The translations under genes were made by a program, and so were the position numbers. The notes beneath the pieces were generated by a model. The model saw only the letters and a list, made by a program, of their open reading frames with translations, had not been told where the DNA came from and searched no databases. A stretch of 22,594 nucleotides of DNA, from NCBI GenBank assembly GCA_030592655.1, contig JAUVIQ010000023.1:1-22594 (forward strand), given 5' to 3'. This DNA comes from Planctomycetales bacterium. GTDB taxonomy: Bacteria > Planctomycetota > Phycisphaerae > SM23-33. Shown here one piece after another: positions 14,381-22,180 of the stretch. Each line of letters begins with the position of its first letter. Within the stretch, counting starts at the first letter, position 1.

Positions 14381-16339
14381 ATGACAGACAAATCATCATT
14401 TACGAGGCTTGTTTTAGTTGTTATCGCAGCCCTTTGCCTGAGCGGTTCTGCATTGCCCGCCAAGGCAAAAAACAGCGCCAAAGAACAGGATAAAACCGCC
14501 TTCGACGCAAAATGGATATACGTCTCGGAGACATCCGCCGTAATCTACTGGCGGCTGGCGAAGATTAACCTGTCCTCCCTGAGTTACGTGGAGTACGGCA
14601 CGACCACCAACTACGGAAAGAGGACGAAGATCAGCCGGGAGCCTCGCTGGGCACAGTTCCACCGGATTAGCGGGCTTCAGAAGTCCAGGACCTACCACTA
14701 CCGGATGGTGAACGTCGATCCAAAGACGAAGAAGGAGTTTCGCAGTGCGGATGCGACCTTCCGGACAAAACCACTCGCCGGTGCTCGGCGCATCCCAGGC
14801 CGGTTCAAGGGACCACCCTACGTCCTCAGTAAACCGGGCAAGTATATCCTGACAGAAGACATCACCGCCGGCGGTAACGCCTTCGAGATTACCGGTTCGG
14901 ACATTCTGCTCGACCTCGACGGCCACACGGTAACTTACGGTAAGACCAGCAACAAGCAGGTCAACGGCGTCTTCATCAGGGCCGCCGGGGCCGTTACGGT
15001 TTGCAACGGGCACATCATCGACGGTGAACGGGCGGGGGGTTACGGAGCGGCGATACAGGGACGATACAACGCTCATCCGGTTACCGTTTATGGTATATTC
15101 ACCGACGTTGACAGATACTGTCAGTACCCGATGAAGTTCTTCGGCCAGTGCAGTAACCTCGACATTCACCACAATCACCTGTACAGCCGCGTTACCGAAA
15201 TCGAAAGCCGCCATTATCCGGGCAACGACCTGCTCCGCATGGACGGCATGCAGGGCGACTGCAAAATCCACGACAACCTCCTCACCGAGGGCTGCCATCG
15301 CGGCATGTTGATAGGCCGCTCCAAGAAGGGCAAAGCAGGCAGTATCGACATTCACCACAACGACATCCGGCATCACCAGCAATACGTCAACGGCTACGCC
15401 TTCGCCGCAAGCGCCGCGGGGGCCGACATCCATCACAATCGCGTTACCTCGACCGGACGCTGCGTACACCTCTGCGGCGACGGTATAAAGTTCCACGACA
15501 ACTGGTGCGACACCAGTGGCCACATGATACTCAGCGACCTGCCCGCCAATTCGCGCCCGTGGAAACATCAGCGGGTCGAATTGCACGGCATCAAGTTCGA
15601 AGGCAGAAACTCGAAAAACATCAAGGTCTTCAACAACTTCATGCGGATCACCCAGTACCTGCCGACCGATTCGCAGGGAAAGGGCGACCCCGACGAGAAG
15701 GCCGGTAACGGCGTCTTTATCCGCTCGAAGGCAACTTCCGCCGAAGCCGACACCATTACGGACTCAACGATGGACTGGAAACCCCAGCGATGGAAAAACT
15801 ACTGGGTCAAGTATGACGCGAACAAACCGGCCTCAAAAATCACCTCCAGCAGCCAAGATAGCCTGGCGGGTAAATTCCCCGGCGTTAAGGCTGGGGCGGA
15901 ATACACAATCTATTTCAAATGGGACTACGTTCCGGCCACGCCCCTGAACGTCGCCTGCTACCACCCGGATGCAAACAACGAGGTCTATAACAACACAATC
16001 ATCGCCCGGACCCACTACAAGCGGTCAAGACGCGGCGGATACGGCGCGTCGGGACAGTGGGCGTCGTCAATCTACTTCGTCGGGATGAACAAGTCGGCGA
16101 GTTCGACGGGGAAATTCAGCATCTACATCCACGACAATACCTTCATGAGCAACGACTGCTTCATCTCCGGCTCTGCCAGCAGCGGCATGAACATCCGCAT
16201 TGAGAAGAACAAGTTCATCCTCCTGAAAGACCCGGCGCCGACGGCGAACAAAACCGCGATCCTCGACAGGAAGATAAGCCGCACTATCCTGAACGCTATA
16301 AAGGCCGGAGAAAACACATGGGTGGGGATGCGCCCATAG
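14381..16339 (+). CDS. Secreted FN3-like plus right-handed parallel beta-helix protein
   Basis: This 652-residue protein has a Sec signal peptide: LVLVVIAALCLSGSALPAKA with probable cleavage after A29. Residues about 40-131 look like a fibronectin-III or purple-acid-phosphatase-N type sandwich (WIYVSETSAVIYWRL ... YHYRMVNVDP). From about 150 on it is a parallel beta-helix with repeated rungs ending LDIHHNHLYSR, KIHDNLL, IDIHHNDIRHH, ADIHHNRV, IKFHDNWC, IKVFNNFM, VYNNTII and IYIHDNTF. Such NosD/pectate-lyase-like helices bind or cleave polysaccharides, but no catalytic set is identifiable. GGAAGGA at 14365-14371 sets the start. It is probably periplasmic or extracellular. Confidence 0.9.
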   Translation: MTDKSSFTRLVLVVIAALCLSGSALPAKAKNSAKEQDKTAFDAKWIYVSETSAVIYWRLAKINLSSLSYVEYGTTTNYGKRTKISREPRWAQFHRISGLQKSRTYHYRMVNVDPKTKKEFRSADATFRTKPLAGARRIPGRFKGPPYVLSKPGKYILTEDITAGGNAFEITGSDILLDLDGHTVTYGKTSNKQVNGVFIRAAGAVTVCNGHIIDGERAGGYGAAIQGRYNAHPVTVYGIFTDVDRYCQYPMKFFGQCSNLDIHHNHLYSRVTEIESRHYPGNDLLRMDGMQGDCKIHDNLLTEGCHRGMLIGRSKKGKAGSIDIHHNDIRHHQQYVNGYAFAASAAGADIHHNRVTSTGRCVHLCGDGIKFHDNWCDTSGHMILSDLPANSRPWKHQRVELHGIKFEGRNSKNIKVFNNFMRITQYLPTDSQGKGDPDEKAGNGVFIRSKATSAEADTITDSTMDWKPQRWKNYWVKYDANKPASKITSSSQDSLAGKFPGVKAGAEYTIYFKWDYVPATPLNVACYHPDANNEVYNNTIIARTHYKRSRRGGYGASGQWASSIYFVGMNKSASSTGKFSIYIHDNTFMSNDCFISGSASSGMNIRIEKNKFILLKDPAPTANKTAILDRKISRTILNAIKAGENTWVGMRP

Positions 16340-16381
16340 CCGGCTGAACCAACCGGGCGATTTCGAGAATATGGAGTTCAT

Positions 16382-16576
16382 ATGATGGAATGTAAGAAAG
16401 AGCAAAATCTCAAGCATTGCAACTGCACGTATCCCTGCGATAAGAAGGGCGTCTGCTGCGATTGCATATCCTATCACCTGGCGATGCGGCAACTACCTGC
16501 CTGCTGCTTCCCCGACAAGGCCGAAAAAACCTACGACCGCTCATTCAAAGCCTTCGCAAAAGCATGGAACCTTTAA
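16382..16576 (+). CDS. DUF6485 family small cysteine-rich protein
   Basis: This 64-residue protein (63 if the second ATG at 16385 is used; GGAG at 16373-16376 suits either) has the DUF6485 pattern: MECKKEQNLKHCNCTYPC, KKGVCCDCISYHL, PACCFPDKAEKTYDRSF. Eight cysteines within about 45 residues suggest binding of zinc or an iron-sulfur cluster. The function is unknown. It lies 42 bases after the beta-helix gene on the same strand and may be co-transcribed. Confidence 0.85.
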   Translation: MMECKKEQNLKHCNCTYPCDKKGVCCDCISYHLAMRQLPACCFPDKAEKTYDRSFKAFAKAWNL

Positions 16577-16587
16577 ACCATTTTCGC

Positions 16588-16616
16588 TTGACCGGCAACG
16601 CGAGAAATGATAGAAT
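16588..16616 (+). promoter_or_regulatory. Promoter of the toxin-antitoxin pair
   Basis: TTGACC (16588-16593) and TAGAAT (16611-16616) are 17 bases apart, with TG one base before the -10 (extended). A further TATAAT (16641-16646) lies between this promoter and the antitoxin ribosome site AGAGG (16658-16662), possibly a second -10 or part of an operator. Confidence 0.55.
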
Positions 16617-16669
16617 ACAGTTGAACACAAATGGTGCCGATATAATTCACGGGAAACAGAGGTCTGCTT

Positions 16670-16912
16670 ATGTCCAAAACCGTTACATTGCGATTGCAGG
16701 ATAATATCTATGAGACGTTTCGTGAAGCCGCCGACGCCCAGCGCCGACCGTTGTCGAATCTTATTGAGACGGCGGCGTTAGCAAGGATTCAGGAAGAGCA
16801 GTTCACTGACGACGCCGAAATGGCCGAAATTCTTGCCGACGAGAAACTTCTCAAATGTATGAAGGCCGGCTCGGCCGACGCCCGGAACCGAAGGGGGCGG
16901 TTCGTTGAGTGA
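16670..16912 (+). CDS. Antitoxin, ribbon-helix-helix (RelB/CopG type)
   Basis: This 80-residue protein has a ribbon-helix-helix-like N-terminus: KTVTLRLQDNIYETFREAAD, a beta strand then two helices, with PLSNLIETAAL as the second helix. The acidic C-terminal half (DDAEMAEILADEKLLK) would wrap and inhibit the toxin encoded next. Antitoxins of this type also bind their own promoter. Coding overlaps the toxin start by 8 bases, the usual arrangement that keeps the antitoxin in excess. The exact family is not settled. Confidence 0.85.
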   Translation: MSKTVTLRLQDNIYETFREAADAQRRPLSNLIETAALARIQEEQFTDDAEMAEILADEKLLKCMKAGSADARNRRGRFVE

Positions 16913-17183
16913 GTATCGAATCCTTGAGACGGACCAGTTCACCAAGAACCTCTCGACCATCGCCCGCGCCGGGCAAAAACGGGTAGCAGAGAAACTTCGC
17001 AAGCACGTATATCCCCAACTCCGCCTCCGCCCGCACTTCGGCCCAAATATCAAGAAACTCAAAAATTACTCCCCCTCCACGTGGCGATACCGAATCGGCG
17101 CATGGCGGTTCCTCTACGAAATAGACGAAAAAGAACACATCGTCTTCATGACAACCGCTACACATCGAAGCACCGCCTATTGA
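16905..17183 (+). CDS. RelE/ParE-type toxin
   Basis: This 92-residue basic protein matches the RelE/ParE fold: YRILETDQFTKNLSTIARAGQKRVAEKL, the GPNIKKLKNYSPSTWRYRIGAWRFLYEID core strands, and a final IVFMTTATHR. RelE members cleave mRNA on the ribosome and ParE members poison gyrase; the sequence alone does not separate them, but the WRYRIGAWRFLYEID pattern fits the RelE side. The start is TTG at 16905, with GGGGGCGG just before it and no in-frame ATG nearby. It overlaps the antitoxin end by 8 bases. It is convergent with the nuclease gene 46 bases on. Confidence 0.87.
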   Translation: MSEYRILETDQFTKNLSTIARAGQKRVAEKLRKHVYPQLRLRPHFGPNIKKLKNYSPSTWRYRIGAWRFLYEIDEKEHIVFMTTATHRSTAY

Positions 17184-17229
17184 TTGCGGAATGTAAAAGA
17201 TGCGAGCCGGGTGCCGCCTGCTATACTTC

Positions 17230-18309
17230 CTACTTGGGAAACGCCTTATACGCCTCATGCAAGAACTGCACGAAGGTTTCGTTAGACAGATCGAAGTCCT
17301 CCTTGATTCGAAGATACACACGGTCCGTCTGCTCGTTGCGGTTCTTGACAAGAACGGAGCTCGGTAGGCCCAGCTTTTCAGCGAGGGACTCCTCGGTGTC
17401 GAACTTCTCCACACTGAGCATTCCGGCAACATGATCTGCTGAAAGAGTTCCCTTCTTAACTACGAAATCAAGTCGCAACGTCTTGGGACTCGTTCTGATT
17501 TCAAGCCAGTTGTAATTGTTCACGCGATAAACGACATAGGGCTTCTGATTCCACCGCGGGCCGTCCAGTTCGAAGTTGTCCATGAGTATGTCATTGATCT
17601 TTATTAACATATTCTGGGTCTTTGGGCTGCACCGTTGATCAAGATGCCATGATCTACCATCCACAACCCAAGGCGAACCTGGGCCTTTTGTACGACCCGT
17701 GTCAGAAAATCTGCTCACTGGCAGAGGAACGATGACGCTGGGTTCAATCAGAATACTGTCGCCTTCCTGATAAACGTGGACTTCCACGACCTTGATGTCG
17801 ACATTGTGTTCACGCAACCAAAGAGCGACGCTACCAAGCTTATCCTTCACTCCAGAGCCCACGACGATCATTCTCTGATCGACGTTCAACTCCGGCGTTT
17901 CGTCCACACCAACCTCGGAGCAGAAATCTTCGTAGACAGCATTGAAGTTGAACTCTGAGTTATCGCTTTCTCCCAAGTAATTTCGGGCCTGTCGCTCGAA
18001 GTCTTCGAACCGCCACTTCGATATATAGCTGGCGTACCGCAAAGCCTGAATGTCGACCGGGTTCTTGAGCTGACCACGCTTGAGCTCGATAATTACAGCA
18101 TTGCCGGCCGTATCCACGGCAAGAACATCCAAGCGATCCCTGATGTCTGGAATGAGAACTTGTCGACCGATAACAAGGAACGGCTCTCCGAGGATCGTCG
18201 GATTCGTAACTACCCAGTCTTCAAGGTCCGATTCCAACAACTTGGCCTTCTTTGGCTTGGTATGAGGGACTTTAACCGGGCCGTTATCTGTTACCTTCCA
18301 CAGTGCCAT
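17230..18309 (-). CDS. NucS/DUF91-like PD-(D/E)XK nuclease domain protein
   Basis: The 359-residue protein has a PD-(D/E)XK core in its first 80 residues: LLESDLEDWVVTNPTILGEPFLVIGRQV, then RLDVLAVD with D61, 13 residues, and IIELKRGQ with E75 and K77. This fits the NucS/EndoMS nuclease domain (archaeal and actinobacterial mismatch endonuclease) or related DUF91 proteins. The C-terminal 170 residues (FELDGPRWNQKPYVVYRVNNYNWLEIRTSP onward) are not recognised. Codon use looks more AT-rich than the neighbouring ruvB gene, which suggests transfer; this is by eye, not counted. GAGG precedes ATG 18309. Beside the toxin-antitoxin pair it may serve in repair, defence or restriction. Confidence 0.82.
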   Translation of the reverse strand: MALWKVTDNGPVKVPHTKPKKAKLLESDLEDWVVTNPTILGEPFLVIGRQVLIPDIRDRLDVLAVDTAGNAVIIELKRGQLKNPVDIQALRYASYISKWRFEDFERQARNYLGESDNSEFNFNAVYEDFCSEVGVDETPELNVDQRMIVVGSGVKDKLGSVALWLREHNVDIKVVEVHVYQEGDSILIEPSVIVPLPVSRFSDTGRTKGPGSPWVVDGRSWHLDQRCSPKTQNMLIKINDILMDNFELDGPRWNQKPYVVYRVNNYNWLEIRTSPKTLRLDFVVKKGTLSADHVAGMLSVEKFDTEESLAEKLGLPSSVLVKNRNEQTDRVYLRIKEDFDLSNETFVQFLHEAYKAFPK

Positions 18310-18381
18310 GATCTATCCTCGTATGCAGTGTGTAGCAAAAGGATGCTGGTAAACCTGCCATCCTTACCTGTGCATTGAATA

Positions 18382-18409
18382 CTAAATCCGAATTCCGCAA
18401 TCCGCAATC
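18382..18409. repeat. Heptamer tandem array directly after the ruvB stop codon
   Basis: Read on the minus strand, the TGA of ruvB is followed at once by GATTGCG GATTGCG GAATTCG GATTTAG, four 7-base units. Confidence 0.65.
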
Positions 18410-19450
18410 TCATGCGTCCGCCTGAAACAGTTTTCCGTTTTCGTCGCGGGGCGTGTATTTGACGTTGAGGTGTTCGTAGGCTTTGACGGTGGCGAGGCGC
18501 CCTCTGCGGGTGCGGGCGAGCAGGCCGGCCTGGAGGAGGAAGGGTTCGACGACATCGACCAGCGTGTCGGTCTCTTCGCCGAGCGTGGCTGCGACGGCTT
18601 CGATTCCCACAGGCCCGCCGCCGTATGTCTCGATGATGATGCGGAGGAAGTTGCGGTCCAGTTCGTCCAGGCCCAGTGCGTCTATGCCTTCCAATTTCAA
18701 TGCGGCATCGACGGCTTCGACAGTCAGTCTGCCGTCGCCTTTGACCTGTGCGTAATCGCGGCATCGGCGGAGCAGACGGTTTGCGATCCTCGGCGTGCCT
18801 CGCGCCCGTCGGCTCATTGCCGTCAAGGCTTCGGCGTCGCAGGTCAACTCCAACATAGCCGCCGACATTTCAATCCGCTTCAGCAGGTCGGCATCAGACC
18901 AGAACTCCAGGTGATGGGCGATACCGAATCGCGTCCGCAGCGGCGGAGACAGCAGCCCCGCGCGGGTCGTCGCGCCGATGAGTGTGAAAGGTTTCAGAGG
19001 CAGATTAATCGTCCGGCTGTGCATACCCGAATCGACCACGAAATCGACCTTGAACTCCTCCATCGCCGGGTAGATGTACTCCTCGACGGCTGGGCTGAGG
19101 CGGTGGATTTCGTCGATGAACAGCACGTCGGACGCTTCGAGGTTGGTGAGTATTCCGATCAGGTCGCCGGGGCGCGTCAAGGCTGGGCCTGAGGTAACTT
19201 TTATCGTCGCAGCCATTTCGTGTGCGATAACGTAGGCCAGTGTCGTCTTTCCCAGTCCCGGCGGGCCATGAAGGAGCACGTGCTCCATCGGTTCGGACCG
19301 CTCGCGTGCAGCGGTAACGGCGATGCGTATCTTCTCCATCAGTTCGGGCGAGCCGATACACTCATCCAGCCGGCGCGGACGAAGAGCAATGTTAAACTGC
19401 TCGTCGTCAGCGCCGGTTGATTCGGTGGTAATTATCTTCTGTCGTGCCAT
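18410..19450 (-). CDS. ruvB: Holliday junction branch migration ATPase RuvB
   Basis: RuvB is the hexameric AAA+ motor that, with RuvA, drives branch migration of Holliday junctions. The 346-residue product has Walker A GPPGLGKT (62-69), Walker B FIDEIHRL with DEIH at 113-116, sensor-1 GATTRAGLL (159-167), the arginine finger in PPLRTRFG, and the winged-helix C-terminus ending GRLATVKAYEHL. ATG at 19450 follows a heptamer repeat and has no Shine-Dalgarno sequence. It is the last gene of the ruvC-ruvA-ruvB run; ruvA ends 36 bases upstream. Confidence 0.97.
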   Translation of the reverse strand: MARQKIITTESTGADDEQFNIALRPRRLDECIGSPELMEKIRIAVTAARERSEPMEHVLLHGPPGLGKTTLAYVIAHEMAATIKVTSGPALTRPGDLIGILTNLEASDVLFIDEIHRLSPAVEEYIYPAMEEFKVDFVVDSGMHSRTINLPLKPFTLIGATTRAGLLSPPLRTRFGIAHHLEFWSDADLLKRIEMSAAMLELTCDAEALTAMSRRARGTPRIANRLLRRCRDYAQVKGDGRLTVEAVDAALKLEGIDALGLDELDRNFLRIIIETYGGGPVGIEAVAATLGEETDTLVDVVEPFLLQAGLLARTRRGRLATVKAYEHLNVKYTPRDENGKLFQADA

Positions 19451-19489
19451 TTTAGTAGTCAGTAGCCCGTAGTCAGTATCCGGTTACTA
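19451..19489. repeat. Heptamer tandem array between ruvA and ruvB
   Basis: On the minus strand, TAG (ruvA stop) TAACCG GATACTG ACTACGG GCTACTG ACTACTA then AAATGG of ruvB: 7-base units fill the gap and start at the stop codon. It shares the opening TAGTAACC and the unit with the array at 8810-8837. Confidence 0.6.
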
Positions 19490-20110
19490 TCGCCCTCCGG
19501 CCTTCAATCGGTACACATGTTGAATTATCGCTTCGGGCGAATCAAGTTCGGGCGCGACGGCGACGACTCGCTCGACAAGTGCGGCAGCGTCGGCTCGTCG
19601 TTCGCCGAGTTGGACCAGTACGGCGATGGCTTCTGCTGCGGATTCGGAGAACTCCGCTTCGACCGTCGGGGTCAACTCGCCGGCGAATTCGTCAACCTTG
19701 CCCGAAAGTTCCACGATAATCCGCTCAGCGGTGCGATTGCCTATCTCCGGCAAGGCGACGAGGAATTTCGCGTCCTTATTCGCGATAGCGGCGGCGACTT
19801 CCGTCGGCGGGCGAACAAGGGCGCGCAGGGCCTTGCGGATGCCGATTCCCTTGACCGTCGTGAACAGGCTGAAGAAATCGCGGTCGGACTCGTTCAGAAA
19901 GCCGATCAGCCTCGGCGTCTGAACGCCGTGGGACGGATTACCCTCGAAATAGTGAATCGTGTGGAGGATGACGTCCTGGCCCGCGCGCCGGCTTAGCCGC
20001 TCAATGTCGCAGGCCGGTACGAGCACCTCGTACCACAACCCGCCGCCGACGTCTATCAAAGCCGACGAACCGGCAATCTCTTCCAACCGTCCTGTAATAC
20101 GGGCTATCAT
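19487..20110 (-). CDS. ruvA: Holliday junction branch migration protein RuvA
   Basis: RuvA is the tetrameric DNA-binding subunit that holds the Holliday junction for RuvB. The 207-residue protein begins MIARITGRLEEI (OB fold), followed by two helix-hairpin-helix motifs, TTVKGIGIRKALRAL and LPEIGNRTAERIIVELSGK, an acidic linker, and a C-terminal domain (SAAEAIAVLVQLGERRADA) that contacts RuvB. Length and order are normal. The ribosome site before ATG 20110 is weak (TTGAGAA). It follows ruvC by 32 bases across a small hairpin. Confidence 0.96.
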   Translation of the reverse strand: MIARITGRLEEIAGSSALIDVGGGLWYEVLVPACDIERLSRRAGQDVILHTIHYFEGNPSHGVQTPRLIGFLNESDRDFFSLFTTVKGIGIRKALRALVRPPTEVAAAIANKDAKFLVALPEIGNRTAERIIVELSGKVDEFAGELTPTVEAEFSESAAEAIAVLVQLGERRADAAALVERVVAVAPELDSPEAIIQHVYRLKAGGR

Positions 20111-20120
20111 TTCTCAACTG

Positions 20121-20148
20121 TTTTAGCCGCGAACGGCGCGAACTAAAA
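20121..20148. repeat. Hairpin at the ruvC stop codon
   Basis: TTTTAG (20121-20126) and CTAAAA (20143-20148) flank a GC-rich CCGCGAACGGCGCG core. The ruvC TAG stop lies within one arm, so the RNA hairpin would span the ruvC-ruvA junction. Modest evidence; it may be a coupling element or chance. Confidence 0.4.
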
Positions 20149-20649
20149 CATCTTTTTCAAAAATGCCTGTCGGCCTGCACATAAAGCAATGGCCAGAGCG
20201 TCGGCAACATCCGCCGGCTGGGGCAATTCCTTCAATTTGCAGACGGCCTGGATTGACCGCTGGACCTGCTGCTTTGACGCATGGCCGTTGCCGGTCAATG
20301 AGCGTTTTATCGTGGTGGCGGGAAGGTCGCGGACCGCAACACCGGCGGCAGCGCAGGCCAGAAGAATTACACCCCGCGCGTGCCCCATCAGTATGGATGT
20401 GCGCGGATGACGGTAGTGGGCGTAGAGTTTTTCGACGGCTGCGAGATCGGGCTTCAGTTCGGCGATGATCTCCGTCAGGTCGGCGTGGATTTGCGCGATT
20501 CGTCCAGCCAGATCGGCCTTGGCGTCGGTCTGGATGGTTCCCGCCTCGATAATCACCGGCTCGCGCCGACCAAAATCCACGGCAGCGTAACCGGTGATAT
20601 TCAACCCCGGATCGATACCGAGAATGCGATATGTCTTTCCGGCGCTCAA
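20143..20649 (-). CDS. ruvC: Crossover junction endodeoxyribonuclease RuvC
   Basis: RuvC is the dimeric nuclease that resolves Holliday junctions made by RuvAB. The 168-residue protein has RILGIDPGLNITGYA (D13), VEKLYAHYRHPRTSILMGHARGV (E73), and PQPADVADALAIALC (D147, D150), the four acidic residues that hold magnesium. The likely start is TTG at 20649, overlapping the nucleotidyltransferase stop as TTGA; no ATG fits the conserved N-terminus better. It is co-transcribed with ruvA and ruvB. Confidence 0.95.
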   Translation of the reverse strand: MSAGKTYRILGIDPGLNITGYAAVDFGRREPVIIEAGTIQTDAKADLAGRIAQIHADLTEIIAELKPDLAAVEKLYAHYRHPRTSILMGHARGVILLACAAAGVAVRDLPATTIKRSLTGNGHASKQQVQRSIQAVCKLKELPQPADVADALAIALCAGRQAFLKKMF

Positions 20650-21107
20650 TCGGAACTTTCATCTTCGCCGAGTGCTTCCAGGTCGGCCAGGTCTTGTCGC
20701 CGACCGACGGCTCTCTTGTTTCTGATGAGATTGCGGCGTCCGATAAAAAAGACGGGGACTTCGGCGCACTTTCCGGACGTCTTCTCCGCCCACGCTTCGG
20801 GCCATGGTACGCCGTCAATCGAGGTGATAATATCGACGCGAACGGGCGGCCTGCCCAACTGCACAACCTGACTCGGAGATTCGAAATCCTTTTCCGAAAG
20901 GTCCAGTGAGCCGAAACCGAATTCCTTGAGGGCAGAGAGTATCCGCCCCGCGTTTTCGCGGTCCGGGCGTACAAACAGGTCAAGGTCCCCGGTGAATCGG
21001 GGCGCGCCGTGAAAGGCAAGAGCGTATCCGCCGACGATAATAAATTCGATGTCGTTAGCGGCGAATAACTCGAGCAACTCTTTGAAGTCTTTTGGTATGT
21101 CGTCCAT
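20646..21107 (-). CDS. Nucleotidyltransferase, MNT/AbiEii-like small type
   Basis: This 153-residue protein carries the pol-beta nucleotidyltransferase signature: EFIIVGGYALAFHG (G26-G27), TGDLDLFVRP with D41 and D43, and RVDIITSIDG with the third acid D92. All three catalytic acids are present. Related small proteins of the AbiEii/MNT group act in toxin-antitoxin or abortive-infection systems by transferring nucleotides or AMP to tRNA or proteins; no partner toxin of HEPN type is seen here. The start ATG at 21107 lies 53 bases inside the upstream small gene in another frame. The stop overlaps ruvC by 4 bases. Confidence 0.87.
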   Translation of the reverse strand: MDDIPKDFKELLELFAANDIEFIIVGGYALAFHGAPRFTGDLDLFVRPDRENAGRILSALKEFGFGSLDLSEKDFESPSQVVQLGRPPVRVDIITSIDGVPWPEAWAEKTSGKCAEVPVFFIGRRNLIRNKRAVGRRQDLADLEALGEDESSD

Positions 21108-21237
21108 ATCGCTGTGCCCGTAAAAAATCTACCGCGTTGACGCGTTCTTCAGGCGTCCGGCTTAGCCAGTATTGCAAATCCTCCTGAACGCCGGACCTGT
21201 CGTGCAGGCCTCGCTTTGTAACGACCTTTTCGATCAC
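21055..21237 (-). CDS. Small protein paired with the nucleotidyltransferase
   Basis: The protein (60 residues from GTG 21237) reads IEKVVTKRGLHDRSGVQEDLQYWLSRTPEERVNAVDFLRAQRYG...RLQRVARVIRR. The pattern W.SR.PEER..AV..LR.Q.YG...RLQR..R.I recurs in small genes placed just before nucleotidyltransferases, as I recall; function unknown, possibly the antitoxin or partner. No ATG fits; GTG 21237 is the likeliest start, TTG 21267 the alternative, and no clear ribosome site exists for either. The last 53 bases overlap the nucleotidyltransferase in a different frame, with both frames showing family-like sequence. Confidence 0.7.
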   Translation of the reverse strand: MIEKVVTKRGLHDRSGVQEDLQYWLSRTPEERVNAVDFLRAQRYGRHTKRLQRVARVIRR

Positions 21238-21306
21238 GACACCAGTATCCGCAATAGCACCTGCCAAGTAAAGCGATAAGATACTCAAAACTACGGTGGG
21301 CGCGGG

Positions 21307-21335
21307 TTGCTTGCAGGCAGTATTCGTGCCATAAT
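21307..21335 (+). promoter_or_regulatory. Candidate promoter of the membrane-anchored protein gene
   Basis: TTGCTT (21307-21312) and CATAAT (21330-21335) have 17-base spacing and lie about 40 bases before the start codon region. Confidence 0.4.
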
Positions 21336-21373
21336 TCCTACATAAGAATCGTCTTGGGTGAAAAGAGGTTTGC

Positions 21374-22045
21374 GTGATGAGTCCCGGATTAATCGTCATT
21401 ATCGCCATAGTGGTAATCGCGGCAATTGCCTATTCCTACTATGTAACCGCCCAGCGACGCAAGGAACTCTGCGCGTGGGCGCACAGCCACGGGATGAGTT
21501 TCACCCCGACCAAGGACCACGGCTTCGACGACCGTCACAGCAATATCAAGTGCCTCCGCAAAGGCCACAGCCGATACGCGTACAACATCATGGAAGGCCA
21601 ATGGAATGACCTTCCGATAAAGGCCTTCGATTACCATTACGCGACCGGATCAGGCAAGAGCCGCTCCGACCATTACTTCTCGGCTGTGATTCTCGCCAGC
21701 GGTATCCCGCTCAAACCGCTTTACATCCGGCGGGAAGGATTTTTCGACAAGTTGACGGAGTTCTTCGGCTTTGACGATATTGATTTCGAGTCGGCGGAAT
21801 TCAGCCGGAAGTTTTACGTCAAGAGTTCCGACAAGCGTTGGGCCTACGACGTAATCCACGCCCGGATGATGGAATATCTTATGGCCGCCCCTGATTTCGG
21901 GATCCAGTTTGACTTGATGCACATAATCGCCTGGCGAGAACGGAAGTTTAAACCGGCGGATTTCCAGGCCGGCGCCGAATTAATCAGCGGTATCATCGAC
22001 CGCCTTCCGGAGTATGTGGTAAAACAGCAGGTCCAAGGCCTATGA
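21374..22045 (+). CDS. Membrane-anchored protein of unknown function
   Basis: This 223-residue protein (222 if ATG 21377 rather than GTG 21374 is used; AAGAGG at 21363-21368 suits both) has one N-terminal transmembrane helix, LIVIIAIVVIAAIAYSYYV, followed by basic QRRKE, so the rest is probably cytoplasmic. The soluble part contains GMSFTPTKDHGFDDRHS, CLRKGHSRYAYNIMEG and FDYHYATGSGKSRSDHYFSAVIL. I recognise no enzyme motif; it looks like uncharacterised single-pass proteins with a globular beta-rich domain. It is divergent from the nucleotidyltransferase/ruvCAB run. Confidence 0.8.
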   Translation: MMSPGLIVIIAIVVIAAIAYSYYVTAQRRKELCAWAHSHGMSFTPTKDHGFDDRHSNIKCLRKGHSRYAYNIMEGQWNDLPIKAFDYHYATGSGKSRSDHYFSAVILASGIPLKPLYIRREGFFDKLTEFFGFDDIDFESAEFSRKFYVKSSDKRWAYDVIHARMMEYLMAAPDFGIQFDLMHIIAWRERKFKPADFQAGAELISGIIDRLPEYVVKQQVQGL

Positions 22046-22180
22046 AACGGACCTGGTTCAAAAATGGTTTGCCTTGGGTAACACTTTCGCAACTATCGCA
22101 ACATGACCTCATAAGAGAACACAAGTATCCGGCCTTCGGCTCTGAGGCTCAGGCTCGAAGAGTAATCGACAGCCTGCTGT

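Noticed and set aside
14414..15586. Minus-strand 390-codon open frame
   Set aside because: Antisense to the secreted beta-helix gene, which has a signal peptide, promoter and ribosome site; the antisense product is a valine-rich shadow.
20123..21019. Minus-strand 298-codon frame across ruvC and the nucleotidyltransferase
   Set aside because: It is in the wrong frame for both genes, which have full catalytic motifs; the product is arginine- and serine-rich.
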